Assembly: GCF_004001045.1 (NCBI RefSeq)
Contig: NZ_BIMK01000032.1
Location: 38,768-102,767, forward strand
DNA from: Paenibacillus chibensis
GTDB taxonomy: Bacteria; Bacillota; Bacilli; Paenibacillales; Paenibacillaceae
Reading direction: 5' to 3'
Length of the DNA: 64,000 bases
Below the pieces are notes generated by a model that was not told the origin of the DNA, searched no databases, and saw only the letters and a list, made by a program, of their open reading frames with translations. This document shows, in pieces, positions 15,773 to 25,011 of this stretch (the stretch's first letter is position 1; each line of letters opens with the position of its first letter). Position numbers and translations under genes: made by a program.

Positions 15773-17467
15773 TTATTCACCGATTTTTTTCAGGTTCTCC
15801 TGCCATTTTTGAGTTTTGAAAGCCAGCAGTTTTTCATAGCCGACTGACATGGCATCCTTTTCTGCCTTATCCAGAATAGCCAAGACTTCTTCATCGTTCT
15901 TCGCATACAGCGCTTTCGCTCTGGATTCGGAGAAAATGTCCTTAACCTGATCCTGGATAATACCTTCCTCTGTATCCGGCATCGGGGCCAGGTTCAGGAA
16001 AGCCGTAGCGTTATATTGCGTTTTCCATGTGATCGAAGACTGATACTTGGTTTCCCAGTTTTGTTTTTCAGGCGGCAGCGTTTTCTCGAATTTCATTTTG
16101 GATTTGTCAATGTATACGGTATTGCCAACCCATTGAAGGTTAACCGTCGGGTCCATAATTTTGCTGACTGTTTCATGATCGTTGGCATACGTATCCGTAA
16201 ACATCGGATATCCTTCTTCGTCGAGGCCTTTCCACAGCGTGCCCTCAGGTCCCCACATAATAACGCGGCTTCCTTCCTCGCCTGTCAGCCAATCCAGGAA
16301 TGCGAAGATTTTCTCGGGATCCTTGGCGGATTTGGTGATCACAGCAACGTTCCAGCCGAGCTGATTGTAGCTTCCCGCAAAGATTTTGTTTTTGTCGAGG
16401 CCTTCCTTGTGAATCGGCCAGATCATTTCGTAACCGGCAGTCGGATCTTTTTTCTTCAGTTCCACGTCGCCTTTGCTGCCATATTCCGTCGGGCTGGCGC
16501 CGGCAGCGATCGCAAAGCGGCCTGTGTAAGCTTTCTCATTCAACTGATCCTTCGTTTGCGTAAGACCGTCTTGATCCATCAGCTTCTCACGGAACAGCTT
16601 GGAAGCGAACTGCATCGACTCGCGGTAAACCGGATCCTGAAAAATGGACGTGAGCTTGTCGCCGTTAGGTACGGCTTTTTCTCTAATGTAAACCGGTGAG
16701 TGGTCTTCGCCGAAGGCGCTATAAAGGATGTCCAGGCCCTGACCGTCCTTGGCCAGATCCGGTTCGAAAGGTATTATGCTCGGGTATTTTGCTTTAACCG
16801 CTTTCAGGTAGTTGTACAGATCATCGGTAGTCTCCAGCTTAGGAGAGCCTAGATCCTTATATATTTTGCTGTTCAAGAGATAGCCCGCATTACCGGCAGG
16901 CTGGGACGTATACCAGTTTGGAAATTGATACAGCTTGCCGTCGCTGGAACGAAGCATGTTCAGCGTAGACTCTCCGGCCCATTTCTTCAAATTCGGATAC
17001 TTATCCAGATAATCGTCAAAAGGAACCAGCATTCCTGCTTCGCGCAGCCGCTCCACATCCTTGCCCTTTTCCGTCCAGATCACATCCGGCAGCTCTTTGG
17101 AGGCAATCAATGTATTCAATTTCCGTTCCGCGGAGCCTTCTCCGCCCCCGGAATTAATGGCCGTAATGTTGACTTTCTTGTTTTCTTGAATCCATTTACT
17201 TGCTACATCTCCGCCCCAGGTCGGCATTGTATACCAGTCATAGTGGCCATAGAAGCTGAAATTGATCGGTTCGCTGCCCAGCTCGAACTTATCCGAGCTT
17301 CCCTTATCCTTATCGCCGGCTTTCTCTTCTACCTTCGTGTTATTGTTGTTGGCGCCTTCGGCAGTTTTATTGTCCCCGTTTTTGCTTCCGCCGCAGCCTG
17401 CAAGCACGGTGGCTGTTGTGCACAAAAAGACCAGTGACACAATCAGCGATCTTCTCCAGCTTTTCAT
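15773..17467 (-). CDS. Sugar ABC transporter solute-binding lipoprotein (LplA-like)
   Basis: This is a 564-aa extracellular binding protein. A lipoprotein signal peptide (MKSWRRSLIV, hydrophobic core, lipobox LAGC at about 22-25) is followed by a polar Asn/Lys-rich linker and a cluster-B type binding fold. The length, the motif LPDVIWTEKGKDVERL and the region VAVITKSAKDPEKIFAFLDWLTGEEG are typical of LplA/YtcQ-type oligosaccharide binding proteins of Paenibacillus. The ligand is unknown; no glycoside hydrolase lies nearby to suggest it. It works with the two permeases upstream. No dedicated ATPase gene is present; such importers usually share MsmX. Confidence 0.9.
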   Translation of the reverse strand: MKSWRRSLIVSLVFLCTTATVLAGCGGSKNGDNKTAEGANNNNTKVEEKAGDKDKGSSDKFELGSEPINFSFYGHYDWYTMPTWGGDVASKWIQENKKVNITAINSGGGEGSAERKLNTLIASKELPDVIWTEKGKDVERLREAGMLVPFDDYLDKYPNLKKWAGESTLNMLRSSDGKLYQFPNWYTSQPAGNAGYLLNSKIYKDLGSPKLETTDDLYNYLKAVKAKYPSIIPFEPDLAKDGQGLDILYSAFGEDHSPVYIREKAVPNGDKLTSIFQDPVYRESMQFASKLFREKLMDQDGLTQTKDQLNEKAYTGRFAIAAGASPTEYGSKGDVELKKKDPTAGYEMIWPIHKEGLDKNKIFAGSYNQLGWNVAVITKSAKDPEKIFAFLDWLTGEEGSRVIMWGPEGTLWKGLDEEGYPMFTDTYANDHETVSKIMDPTVNLQWVGNTVYIDKSKMKFEKTLPPEKQNWETKYQSSITWKTQYNATAFLNLAPMPDTEEGIIQDQVKDIFSESRAKALYAKNDEEVLAILDKAEKDAMSVGYEKLLAFKTQKWQENLKKIGE

Positions 17468-17599
17468 TCAACATAACCCCTTTTCCTATTCATTCGATTT
17501 ATGTCAGGATGATGCGCAGCATGGAATATACCACAATGCAAGCAGCATTATCAGCCATGCCGGCCGGTATCCTGATGTTTAAAGCACATGCTCTAAACG

Positions 17600-18496
17600 C
17601 TACTCTTTCAGCGATCCTACCAATACGCCTTTGACAAAATATCTCTGCACGAAAGGATAGACCGCTATAATCGGAATGGTCGCGACCATCATCGTTGCCA
17701 TGGACAGCGACTTGGTCGTTACGCTCTGCATGTTTGACATGCGGGCCTGCGCAGCCGAATCCAATTGGGACATTTGTTCTCTCATAATATTGCTGCTCAG
17801 GATCTGCTGCAGCATCGACTGGATCGGCAGCAGCTTTTCCTTGGTGATGTAAATGCTCGGAAGGAACCATTCATTCCAGTGGAACACCGCCGTAAACAGA
17901 CCGAGTGTTGCGATAACCGGGCCGGACAAGGGCGCGATGATCCGGAAAAACGTAGACCAGTTGCCACAGCCGTCCATTTTAGCCGACTCCTCCAGGCCTT
18001 CGGGAAGCCCCATAAAAAACGTCCGGAAAATAATCATGTTCCATACACTGATCAAGCTCGGGATAATAAAGACCCAAAACGAGTTCATCAAGCCCAAACC
18101 GCGTACGACGAGGAAAGTCGGGATAAGACCGCCTGCAAAGTACATCGTCACGATGCACATCAGCATATAATATTTCCGGCCGATCAGCTCCTTTTTGGTC
18201 ATCCCGTAAGCAAAGATTGCCGTGCACAGAACCGATAGAATCGTTCCCACGACCGTTCTCATCACGCTGATCCAAAAGGCGTTCAAAATGCGTTCATCTT
18301 GAAAAACAACATTATAATTCTCAAGCGACCATTGCCGCGGCCAAAAGGTAATGCCCCCCAGTGCCGTGTCCATGCCGTCATTGAGCGAAATGACCAGTGC
18401 GTTCCAAAATGGATAAAACGTGCTGAATCCCAGCAAAATTAAAAATGTGTATACGAAAATACTGAGAATTTTGTCGCCTAAGCTCTTGCTATGCAT
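17600..18496 (-). CDS. Carbohydrate ABC transporter permease (LplC/YtcP-like)
   Basis: This is a 298-aa inner-membrane permease with six membrane segments. The EAA loop, which docks the ATPase, reads EGLEESAKMDGCGNWSTFFRIIAPLSGP (shown here only as its key pattern, E-S-A-x-x-D-G with I-x-x-P-L). It pairs with the permease encoded just upstream and the binding protein downstream. It lacks its own ATPase and probably uses a shared MsmX-type subunit. The start has only a weak ribosome binding site, and there are 45 bases between the upstream stop and this start. Confidence 0.9.
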   Translation of the reverse strand: MHSKSLGDKILSIFVYTFLILLGFSTFYPFWNALVISLNDGMDTALGGITFWPRQWSLENYNVVFQDERILNAFWISVMRTVVGTILSVLCTAIFAYGMTKKELIGRKYYMLMCIVTMYFAGGLIPTFLVVRGLGLMNSFWVFIIPSLISVWNMIIFRTFFMGLPEGLEESAKMDGCGNWSTFFRIIAPLSGPVIATLGLFTAVFHWNEWFLPSIYITKEKLLPIQSMLQQILSSNIMREQMSQLDSAAQARMSNMQSVTTKSLSMATMMVATIPIIAVYPFVQRYFVKGVLVGSLKE

Positions 18497-18541
18497 CCGT
18501 TTGCAGCCCCCTGTCTTCTTCCATGCCGACGTTCCCCTGAA

Positions 18542-19498
18542 TTACCACAGACTGTTCCCGGATCTCCGTGCGAACATGTTAGCGAAGGTCAGCAGACCGA
18601 CGCTGATCACGGCTTTGAATAACCCGACAGCTGTCGCGTACGAATAACGTTGATTGGTCAGACCCATCCGGTATACGTACGTATCGATGACGTTGGAGAC
18701 ATCTCTTAACACCGGATTGGATCCCAGCAGGAGAATATCCTCAAAGCCTGCGCTCAGCAGGTTACCGATTGCCAGAATCATGAAGATCGCGATGACGGGA
18801 ATCATCGAAGGAATCGTGATCATAAACATTTGTTTGATCCGTCCCGCCCCGTCCATCGCCGCGGCCTCGTACAAACTTGGGTTGATGCCGGCAATTGCAG
18901 CCAGGTAGACGATGGAACCGAAGCCGATTTCCTTCCATACGTTGGTGGACACGAGGATTCCCCAGAAGTATTCTGATTCCCCTAAAAATCCGATAGGCTC
19001 CTTGATGATATGAAGCTTCTGCAGCAGCATGTTCAGGCTTCCGTTATCGGTAGACAGGATCGACATCGCAAGTCCGGCGACAATGACCCAGGATAAGAAA
19101 TGCGGAAGATAACTGACCGTCTGAATCACCCGTTTGAACGCCATATGACGTACCTCGTTCAGCATCAGAGCTAGAAAAATCGGTGCCGGAAATCCGACGC
19201 AGAATTTCAAGAGGGCAATGATGAGAGTGTTGCGAATGATCGTCCAGAACTCCGGAGAATGAAAAAACATGCTGAAATGCTTAAAGCCGACCCATGGGCT
19301 TGCCCAGAAGCCGTCGAAAATACTGTAATCCTGAAAAGCCATTAAAACGCCGTACATCGGTATGTAGGAAAAAACAAAAATCAATATGAGCGCCGGTATG
19401 ACCATCAGCTGAATATCCCACTGCTTGATCATCCGGTAAGCGACTCCCCGCTTCTTCTTCTTGTTCCCAACTTTCGTTATGGTTGCGAGCTGCGCCAT
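18542..19498 (-). CDS. Carbohydrate ABC transporter permease (LplB/YteP-like)
   Basis: This is a 318-aa permease. A basic N-terminus (KVGNKKKKRG) precedes six membrane segments. The EAA loop has the pattern YEAAAMDGAGRIKQMFMITIP. It is the first gene of the importer cluster. A cre-like sequence lies 26-39 bases upstream of the start, suggesting carbon catabolite control in addition to the downstream YesMN-type system. GGGGGGAA precedes the ATG. Confidence 0.9.
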   Translation of the reverse strand: MAQLATITKVGNKKKKRGVAYRMIKQWDIQLMVIPALILIFVFSYIPMYGVLMAFQDYSIFDGFWASPWVGFKHFSMFFHSPEFWTIIRNTLIIALLKFCVGFPAPIFLALMLNEVRHMAFKRVIQTVSYLPHFLSWVIVAGLAMSILSTDNGSLNMLLQKLHIIKEPIGFLGESEYFWGILVSTNVWKEIGFGSIVYLAAIAGINPSLYEAAAMDGAGRIKQMFMITIPSMIPVIAIFMILAIGNLLSAGFEDILLLGSNPVLRDVSNVIDTYVYRMGLTNQRYSYATAVGLFKAVISVGLLTFANMFARRSGNSLW

Positions 19499-19523
19499 GT
19501 ATGCTTCCCCCCTTAGCTATTAT

Positions 19524-19537
19524 TGTAATCGCTTGCA
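19524..19537 (-). promoter_or_regulatory. Candidate CcpA binding site (cre)
   Basis: TGTAATCGCTTGCA matches the cre core TGNAANCG-NNNNCA on this strand. It is quasi-palindromic and lies immediately upstream of the first gene of a sugar importer. One position departs from the strict consensus TGWAANCGNTNWCA. Confidence 0.55.
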
Positions 19538-19601
19538 GAAGGGGAAACTATTTGCCTCGTCAACGAAATATGATACTTTTAACTGTTGCTGTTGATCATG
19601 C

Positions 19602-19643
19602 AAAAAAGCCCTCTTCCCATATTACCGGAGAAAGGGCTTTTGC
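19602..19643 (-). terminator. Terminator of the SLH-domain gene
   Basis: On the minus strand AAAAGCCCTTTCTCC and its partner form a stem around GGTAATAT, followed by TTTTTTG. The stop codon of the SLH gene is a few bases upstream. Confidence 0.75.
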
Positions 19644-19651
19644 TCTTGCCG

Positions 19652-20596
19652 CTATTTGAGTGTCTTTGGATCCGTCCCGGGAGCCTTAAAAGGTAGTCCG
19701 GCCTCTCCGGGGCTTCGTTTGACGCTGACTTTATATTTGCTGTCGACATATACGGAAGTTTTAGCGGTTGAAATCACCTGCGGATACATCTGTCCCGGCT
19801 CCGGTGTGGTGAAATGATAGGATATGACGGCCTTTTGACCCGAGAATTCAATTCGGTCGACCAAAATGCCGTAGCCTGGATTGGGCATATCGGATTTGGA
19901 GAGGATGATCTCATTCACTTGATCATTGACTTTCACCACTTGAACCGCAACCTCGTCATCCGACTCGCCGGCGTCCTGCGGACCCTTCACGGTGTCGATG
20001 TACTTCAGCGCATTAAATGTCATTTCGGCTGCCTCCATACGGGAAATTATCGACTGAGGATGGAAACGCTTCTCTCCGTCCAATTCGGTAATGCCTGACA
20101 ACAATAAATCGTGTACAGCCTCTCCGGACCAGGAATGCAATAGATTCATGTCCGCTATGGGGATTACGATTTGTATGGATGGATTTGTACCGATCGTTTC
20201 TGTGATTGCTTTATGCAGCATGACGGCAAATTGTTCTTTCGTCAGACCGCCGTTCCAATCCTTGATGCCCTCGCTAAGCAGGCCATGCCCTGCCGCAATG
20301 TTCGCAGCCTGGGCAAACCATGCGTTCGGCGGTATACCGGGGGCTTCGGCAGCTCCGTTCACTGCTTTTAGATCCATGGCTTTGACAAGCATGGAAACCG
20401 CCTGAGCAGCCGTAATGTTATCCGAAGGCGCGAACCTTTCCGCCGACACCCCGTGAATGATCCCTTGGCTTTGCAGGGTATCTACGATTTTGTTCTGCCG
20501 GGGATCCTTGATATCCGAAAATGCGGACGCGGATGACGAAACTGCGAATGAGCAGATCACCATCCAGGCCGCAGCCATTTTTGCATTGAAACGCAT
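19652..20596 (-). CDS. Secreted SLH-domain protein with PrcB-like C-terminus
   Basis: This is a 314-aa exported protein. A signal peptide (MRFNAKMAAAWMVICSF, ending ASA) is followed by three SLH-like repeats (about 28-195). They include FSDIKDPRQNKIVDTLQSQGIIHG, which I quote only as its start FSDIKD and core IHG, and ITRMEA-like SRMEAAEM. These normally anchor proteins to pyruvylated cell-wall polymers. The C-terminal 85 residues (GYGILVDRIEFSG, then SYHFTTPEPGQM) resemble the PrcB protease-complex domain. I chose the ATG at 20596 because GGAGGTGATC lies just upstream; the ATG five codons earlier overlaps that site. Its role at the envelope is unknown. Confidence 0.8.
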   Translation of the reverse strand: MRFNAKMAAAWMVICSFAVSSSASAFSDIKDPRQNKIVDTLQSQGIIHGVSAERFAPSDNITAAQAVSMLVKAMDLKAVNGAAEAPGIPPNAWFAQAANIAAGHGLLSEGIKDWNGGLTKEQFAVMLHKAITETIGTNPSIQIVIPIADMNLLHSWSGEAVHDLLLSGITELDGEKRFHPQSIISRMEAAEMTFNALKYIDTVKGPQDAGESDDEVAVQVVKVNDQVNEIILSKSDMPNPGYGILVDRIEFSGQKAVISYHFTTPEPGQMYPQVISTAKTSVYVDSKYKVSVKRSPGEAGLPFKAPGTDPKTLK

Positions 20597-20705
20597 CGCG
20601 ATCACCTCCACTTTTTCAGACGGGATTCTTCCGGCAAAGGTTTCATATCATTGGAAAAAAGCGGCGTCTTATTCTCATCCATGATTGAACATCGATGGGC
20701 GACAT

Positions 20706-21182
20706 CTATGTCCGGGCCTTCTCCATTTCATTATCCAATCCGAGCTTCGTATATAGTTCACTTGTATATTTTTGCAATTTGCGTTCGAGCTCCTGTGCCT
20801 GCTCCTTGAAGCTGGTCAACTCTCGAATCATTCTGGAGCGGCCCGCGGGGCTGAACGTTTCCTGGATACGCTCCTTAAAATAGTCGTGAACGATATAATT
20901 CCGCTGCTTCCATACTTCTTTTAATTTCGCCGTCTCTTCCTCCGAGAAGGGGAAATGATGCTGAATCTCATTCACCAGCTGGCCAAGCGAGTTGCTCAGC
21001 TTTTGATGGTACAGATCGGCAAGATCCTCCTCGGTCGGGACTTTTCCCTGGGAGATCTTCATCAGCATTAACAGGTTGACGAGCTGCTGCTCCAGTGCCT
21101 GAGAATAATATACCGCGAGTCCGAAATAGGCAAATAATTCTTTGGAATGTTCGCTATCCAAGAGCCGTGTCTGTTTCATCAT
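20706..21182 (-). CDS. Orphan helical protein with HEPN-type Rx4H motif
   Basis: This is a 158-aa soluble, all-helical protein. Residues 1-60 contain an amphipathic helix pair (FAYFGLAVYYSQALEQQLVN). The middle holds VWKQRNYIVHDYF, an R-N-x-x-x-H (Rx4H) motif of the type that forms the RNase active site in HEPN domains. The C-terminus (115-150) is a probable coiled coil (FKEQAQELERKLQKYTSEL). HEPN toxins usually sit beside a nucleotidyltransferase antitoxin; none is next to this gene, and the upstream ABC-2 genes are unrelated. It could instead be a non-toxic structural homologue. Two adjacent ATGs are possible starts. Confidence 0.55.
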   Translation of the reverse strand: MMKQTRLLDSEHSKELFAYFGLAVYYSQALEQQLVNLLMLMKISQGKVPTEEDLADLYHQKLSNSLGQLVNEIQHHFPFSEEETAKLKEVWKQRNYIVHDYFKERIQETFSPAGRSRMIRELTSFKEQAQELERKLQKYTSELYTKLGLDNEMEKART

Positions 21183-21302
21183 ACCCTCCTACCCATCGTT
21201 TCGCGATGACATCGTATACTTCCATGTTAAAGGATGTACATTCAATCATCAACCAGCAATATGAAGGCAGGCGCTCGCTCGCTTTTTTTCGCATCCAGAG
21301 AC

Positions 21303-22016
21303 TCAGGTACGTGCATCCCTGCGAACCGAAACGTACATATATACCAGAACCAGTGCAAGAGAATACGCAAGGCCGTAGCCCACCATCCCCCACACTTCAT
21401 GCGGAGAAACGGTTGTCCCGGTGTTCAGCAGGCCATCCATCAGAGAAGAGACCGGCGGCAGCAGCCAGCGCAGCCAGGCCAAAGGCGACGGAAGATGAGC
21501 CGTGATCGATTTGGCTCCGATGGATACGATGACCACGATCAAAAGCATCGCCGTTGCCCGCGCTCCGTTTGGCATCAAGGCCGTTTGAAAAAACAGGGAA
21601 AGTGCTGCGCCGAGCATGCCCATCACCAGATGGCCAAAGGCTGCAAGCCACAGCTCGTCCGCATGAACAGGCCTGACAAACATCTTCGTCACAATGGGAA
21701 AAAGGATAAATAAGACCGTGAAAAGAACAATCGGCACAAACAGAGCCATCATCTGGGATAAAAGATATTTTTTCATGCTTCCGATTTGCGTCACATGCAG
21801 CTGCTCCTGCTGCGGACTGACGTGGTTCAAAAAGGTGCGCCCCATCCATGCGGCTCCAAGAAACAAGAATACCGACGTGACGGAATAGCTGTCCATAACC
21901 GGGTTCGGCTTGTAGGAATACAGGATGAACATGGCAATCAATGTGGCCGCGAGAGGCGCGAAATAGGTATGCCTTCTTGTATAGCTTCTCAGCATAAAGC
22001 GGGCTAACGCGATCAT
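21303..22016 (-). CDS. ABC-2 type transporter membrane subunit
   Basis: This is a 237-aa hydrophobic protein with six probable membrane segments and a basic N-terminus (MLRSYTRRH). It has no sequence motif of its own. Its start overlaps the stop of an ABC ATPase gene by four bases (ATGA), which identifies it as the permease partner. The pair should form an ABC-2 exporter of unknown substrate. A short loop between segments two and three (NHVSPQQEQLHVTQIGSMKKYLL, key residues QQEQL) is cytoplasmic and resembles the coupling region of such proteins. Confidence 0.75.
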   Translation of the reverse strand: MIALARFMLRSYTRRHTYFAPLAATLIAMFILYSYKPNPVMDSYSVTSVFLFLGAAWMGRTFLNHVSPQQEQLHVTQIGSMKKYLLSQMMALFVPIVLFTVLFILFPIVTKMFVRPVHADELWLAAFGHLVMGMLGAALSLFFQTALMPNGARATAMLLIVVIVSIGAKSITAHLPSPLAWLRWLLPPVSSLMDGLLNTGTTVSPHEVWGMVGYGLAYSLALVLVYMYVSVRRDART

Positions 22017-22954
22017 GTCCTGGCATCCCCCTTCGGCTCCGCGGCTCCTATAGCCTGTGCTCCCAAATGCAAATTCATTCTATCCGCAGGAATGACCGAC
22101 ACGATCGATCCGCCGCGGTCCAGCATTTGCCGCAGAAGCAGGTCCGTGCTGCCGGTCAGCACGTCCAGCTCCCATGCCTCCGTTCGTTCCGAGGCAAACA
22201 GGACTGACGGATGCTCGGCCAACTGCCTGATTGCGTCCTCATTCAGGCCCCGTACGACGATTCGAGTCATCTTCAGGGAATCCTGAAGCCCTCCATCTGA
22301 CTCCTCGACGATCGCCCCGTTTTTCATCAGCAGGACGCGGTCAGCGATGCCCTCAATCAGCGTGGATTCGTGAACCGACATGACGATCGCCGTCCCGCCG
22401 TTCTTCAAATCGGTCAAAAGATGAAGCAGGCTTTCCTGAGCCTTGGTATCCAGACCGGACAGCGGCTCGTCCAGCAGCAGCAAGTCAGGGCTGCCCATCA
22501 TCGCTTGAATGAGATTGATTTTTTGCAGCATCCCCTTGGAAAATTGATTCATTCGGGCATGCGCATATCCTTCCATGCCCAGCAGCTGCAGGTATTCCTC
22601 CATTTCCCGTCTCCCCGACAGCTTGTCGATGCCCCGCACCTCCGCTGAGCTGAGTAAATACTCGGACGGCGTGAAGGGAAGCGGAGGAAACCGCTCCGGG
22701 ACGTACCCCGTAACAAGCCGGCCCGCACGTACTTTCCTCATTCCGTCCGTTGGACGGGTCAGGCCGGCAATCAGCCGGAGCAGCGTGCTTTTTCCGGAGC
22801 CGTTCCTTCCCACCAGAGCCGTGCACTTCCCTCTCTGCACCTGAAGCGAAATCCCATTCAAGACACGGCTTCGGCCGTATGCTTTTCCGGCATCCTCCAA
22901 GCATATAAGCTCATTGGAGCCTAGCTCCCGATCATTGAATCGTGATAATCCCAA
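22013..22954 (-). CDS. ABC-2 exporter ATPase subunit
   Basis: This is a 313-aa ATPase. Walker A is GRNGSGKST (about 49-57), the signature is FSKGMLQKI (a common CcmA/NatA-type variant), Walker B is LLLLDEPLSGLD and the switch His lies in SVHES. Residues 215-313 form a C-terminal extension of the type found in drug or antibiotic ABC-2 exporters. Translation is coupled to the membrane subunit. The argS gene ends 34 bases downstream of... on the lower-coordinate side lies the permease, while argS lies upstream on the same strand, so read-through from argS is possible but not required. Confidence 0.88.
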   Translation of the reverse strand: MGLSRFNDRELGSNELICLEDAGKAYGRSRVLNGISLQVQRGKCTALVGRNGSGKSTLLRLIAGLTRPTDGMRKVRAGRLVTGYVPERFPPLPFTPSEYLLSSAEVRGIDKLSGRREMEEYLQLLGMEGYAHARMNQFSKGMLQKINLIQAMMGSPDLLLLDEPLSGLDTKAQESLLHLLTDLKNGGTAIVMSVHESTLIEGIADRVLLMKNGAIVEESDGGLQDSLKMTRIVVRGLNEDAIRQLAEHPSVLFASERTEAWELDVLTGSTDLLLRQMLDRGGSIVSVIPADRMNLHLGAQAIGAAEPKGDART

Positions 22955-22987
22955 GCGTTTATTCCCCTCTCCGGCATAGCCCCATGG

Positions 22988-24694
22988 TTACATCCGATCC
23001 GGAGTTTCGACACCCAGCAGCTTCATGGTGCGCGACAAGGATGAAGCGGCGAGGCGTGTCAACTGCAGTCTGGCCGTCCGTTTTTCCAGATCATGGATGA
23101 CAATCCTTTCCTTATTATAAAATTGATTGAAGGATTGTGCCACATCCAGCGCATACCGCGCAAGCACCGATGGCTCTTGGAGACGGATGCCGCGCTGCAG
23201 CTTATCAGGAAAACCTGTGAGCAGCTTCAGAAGCTCCCAGCCTGAGTCTCCCAGTTCATCCGGATTGCCGGCTGTTTCACTTGAGACTTCGGGCTCTGAT
23301 TGGTCCATAGCTGCACCCTTGGCAAGTATGCTTTGCGTTCTGGCATAAGTGTACTGGACATAGGGACCGGTCTCTCCATCAAAGTTCAGTGCCTCCTCAA
23401 GCGAAAAATCCACTTCGTTCATGCGGTTATTTTTGAGATCCCCGAATATGACCGCCCCGATGCCTACCGCGTTCGCCACCTGCTCTTTGTTTGCAAGCTC
23501 CGGATTCTTCTCGTTGATAATCGCCATGGCGCGGTCAACCACCTCATCCAGCACCTTTTCCAGCATGACGATTTTGCCGCGGCGCGTGGACATTTTTTTG
23601 CCTTCGAATCTCATTAAGCCGAAGGGTACATGGATACAGCTGTCAGCCCATGTTTTCCCCATACGCCGGAGAACCGAGAATACCTGCTTGAAATGCAGCG
23701 CTTGCTCGCCGCCCACCACGTATAAAATGCGGTCCGCCTTCATGACATCATGTCTGTAGATGGCTGTAGCCAAATCGCGTGTAGGATAGATCGTCGTTCC
23801 GTCATTTTTGATGATCAGACAAGGCGGCATCCCTTCATCATCCAGGCGGACCACCAGCGCCCCGTCGCTTTCCTCGAGCAAGCCCTCCGATTGCAGCTCC
23901 GTAACCACAGACTGCATTTTATCATTATAGAAGCTCTCTCCCAGCGTGTAATCGAAGTGAACGTGAAGACGATCGTACATCCGGTTGAACTCCTCCAGGC
24001 TCACGTCTACAAAATAACTCCACAGCTTCCGCGCTTCTTCATCGCCGGCTTCCAGCTTGCGAAACCACGCTCTGGCTTCCGGCTCCAACGTATCATCCCG
24101 CTCCGCTTCCTCGTGAAAACGGACATACAGCTGAAGCGATTCCGCAATCGGATTTTCCGCGATCGCCTTGTCATCGCCCCATCTTTTGTAAGCGGCGATC
24201 TGCTTACCAAACTGGGTTCCATAATCCCCAAGATGATTGACGCTGACGACGTCAAAGCCTGCGAGCTTATGCATGTTATAGAGGGCCGCTCCAATCATCG
24301 TTGAACGCAGGTGACCGATACCGATAGGCTTGGCGATATTGGGGGAGGACATATCGATGACAACCTTGATCCCTTCCCCCGTTTTCGGTACATGCCCGGC
24401 TTCAAGCTCCTCCATCATCACTTTTCCGAAGTACCCACGATCAAATTTCAGGTTCACATACGGTCCCGCAGCTTCGGCGTTAAGATAAGATTCATTGAAG
24501 GCATCGGCAATATCCTTGGCCGCTGCCTGCGGAGCCTTTCTGAACTGCTTCGCCAGAATAAAGCAGGGAAAAGCGACATCTCCCATACTCGCTGACGGCG
24601 GTACTTCCAGCAGCCCCATGATCTGTCTTTCCTCCAACTGTACGTAATTCTTGAGCGCTTCCGCCGCCCACTGAAATAACATCATACCCGCCAT
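22988..24694 (-). CDS. argS: Arginyl-tRNA synthetase
   Basis: This is a 568-aa class I synthetase that charges tRNA-Arg. The N-terminal additional domain (1-110) precedes the HIGH-type motif in SPNIAKPIGIGHLRST (about 114-129). The KMSKS-type motif is KKMSTRRGK. The C-terminal anticodon-binding domain ends SLSRTMKLLGVETPDRM. HLGDYGTQFGK is also a family hallmark. The ATG follows AAGGAGATGG. A T-box leader and its own promoter precede it, so transcription responds to uncharged tRNA-Arg. The ABC-2 pair follows on the same strand. Confidence 0.95.
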   Translation of the reverse strand: MAGMMLFQWAAEALKNYVQLEERQIMGLLEVPPSASMGDVAFPCFILAKQFRKAPQAAAKDIADAFNESYLNAEAAGPYVNLKFDRGYFGKVMMEELEAGHVPKTGEGIKVVIDMSSPNIAKPIGIGHLRSTMIGAALYNMHKLAGFDVVSVNHLGDYGTQFGKQIAAYKRWGDDKAIAENPIAESLQLYVRFHEEAERDDTLEPEARAWFRKLEAGDEEARKLWSYFVDVSLEEFNRMYDRLHVHFDYTLGESFYNDKMQSVVTELQSEGLLEESDGALVVRLDDEGMPPCLIIKNDGTTIYPTRDLATAIYRHDVMKADRILYVVGGEQALHFKQVFSVLRRMGKTWADSCIHVPFGLMRFEGKKMSTRRGKIVMLEKVLDEVVDRAMAIINEKNPELANKEQVANAVGIGAVIFGDLKNNRMNEVDFSLEEALNFDGETGPYVQYTYARTQSILAKGAAMDQSEPEVSSETAGNPDELGDSGWELLKLLTGFPDKLQRGIRLQEPSVLARYALDVAQSFNQFYNKERIVIHDLEKRTARLQLTRLAASSLSRTMKLLGVETPDRM

Positions 24695-24727
24695 CTCCTT
24701 ATATCAGTTCATTTTGTCGGTCAAATC

Positions 24728-25005
24728 AAAAAAGCCCTCGTCTCTATAATAGAGACGAGAGCTGAATTCCCGCGGTACCACTCTAAGTAAACGAAATATC
24801 AGTCATGCCCTTCGATTCCGCTTCCCTTGACAACCGTTAACGGGGTTAACCGGACTGTTCTCCTTGCTTCATGACATTCAAGAAGCCTTCGAACAGCCGT
24901 CTCACGGGTGCGCTTCGCGAAAGAAGCATGTGCCGGCTTTCACCCACTCCGGCTCGCTGTCCATGCTGGCTTTTCGTTACTCTCCCGATCGCTGACGTTC
25001 AATTT
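24728..25005 (-). ncRNA. T-box leader (tRNA-Arg-sensing riboswitch) of argS
   Basis: On the minus strand the leader holds the Stem I elements GGGAGAGTAACG (AGTA motif) and GCGAGCCGGAGTGGGTGAAAGCC (key parts GAGCC and GGTGAAAGCC). It also has the specifier region GAAG-CGC-A, with arginine codon CGC at 24910-24912. The conserved T-box AGAGTGGTACCGCGGG lies at 24769-24784. A terminator with stem CTCGTCTCTATT / ATAGAGACGAG and a T6 run lies at 24728-24758. Order and spacing are those of a canonical tRNA-sensing transcriptional T-box. Confidence 0.93.
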
Positions 25006-25011
25006 TACAAC

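Noticed and set aside
21154..21393. A 79-codon frame upstream of the HEPN-like gene considered as a missing antitoxin
   Set aside because: It overlaps the end of the ABC-2 permease gene, has no ribosome binding site and shows no nucleotidyltransferase GSx10DxD motif.
21303..22030. Both ABC-2 subunits end in the residues DART, suggesting a duplicated tag or repeat
   Set aside because: The codons differ (GATGCACGTACC against GATGCCAGGACA) and flanking DNA is unrelated, so this is coincidence.
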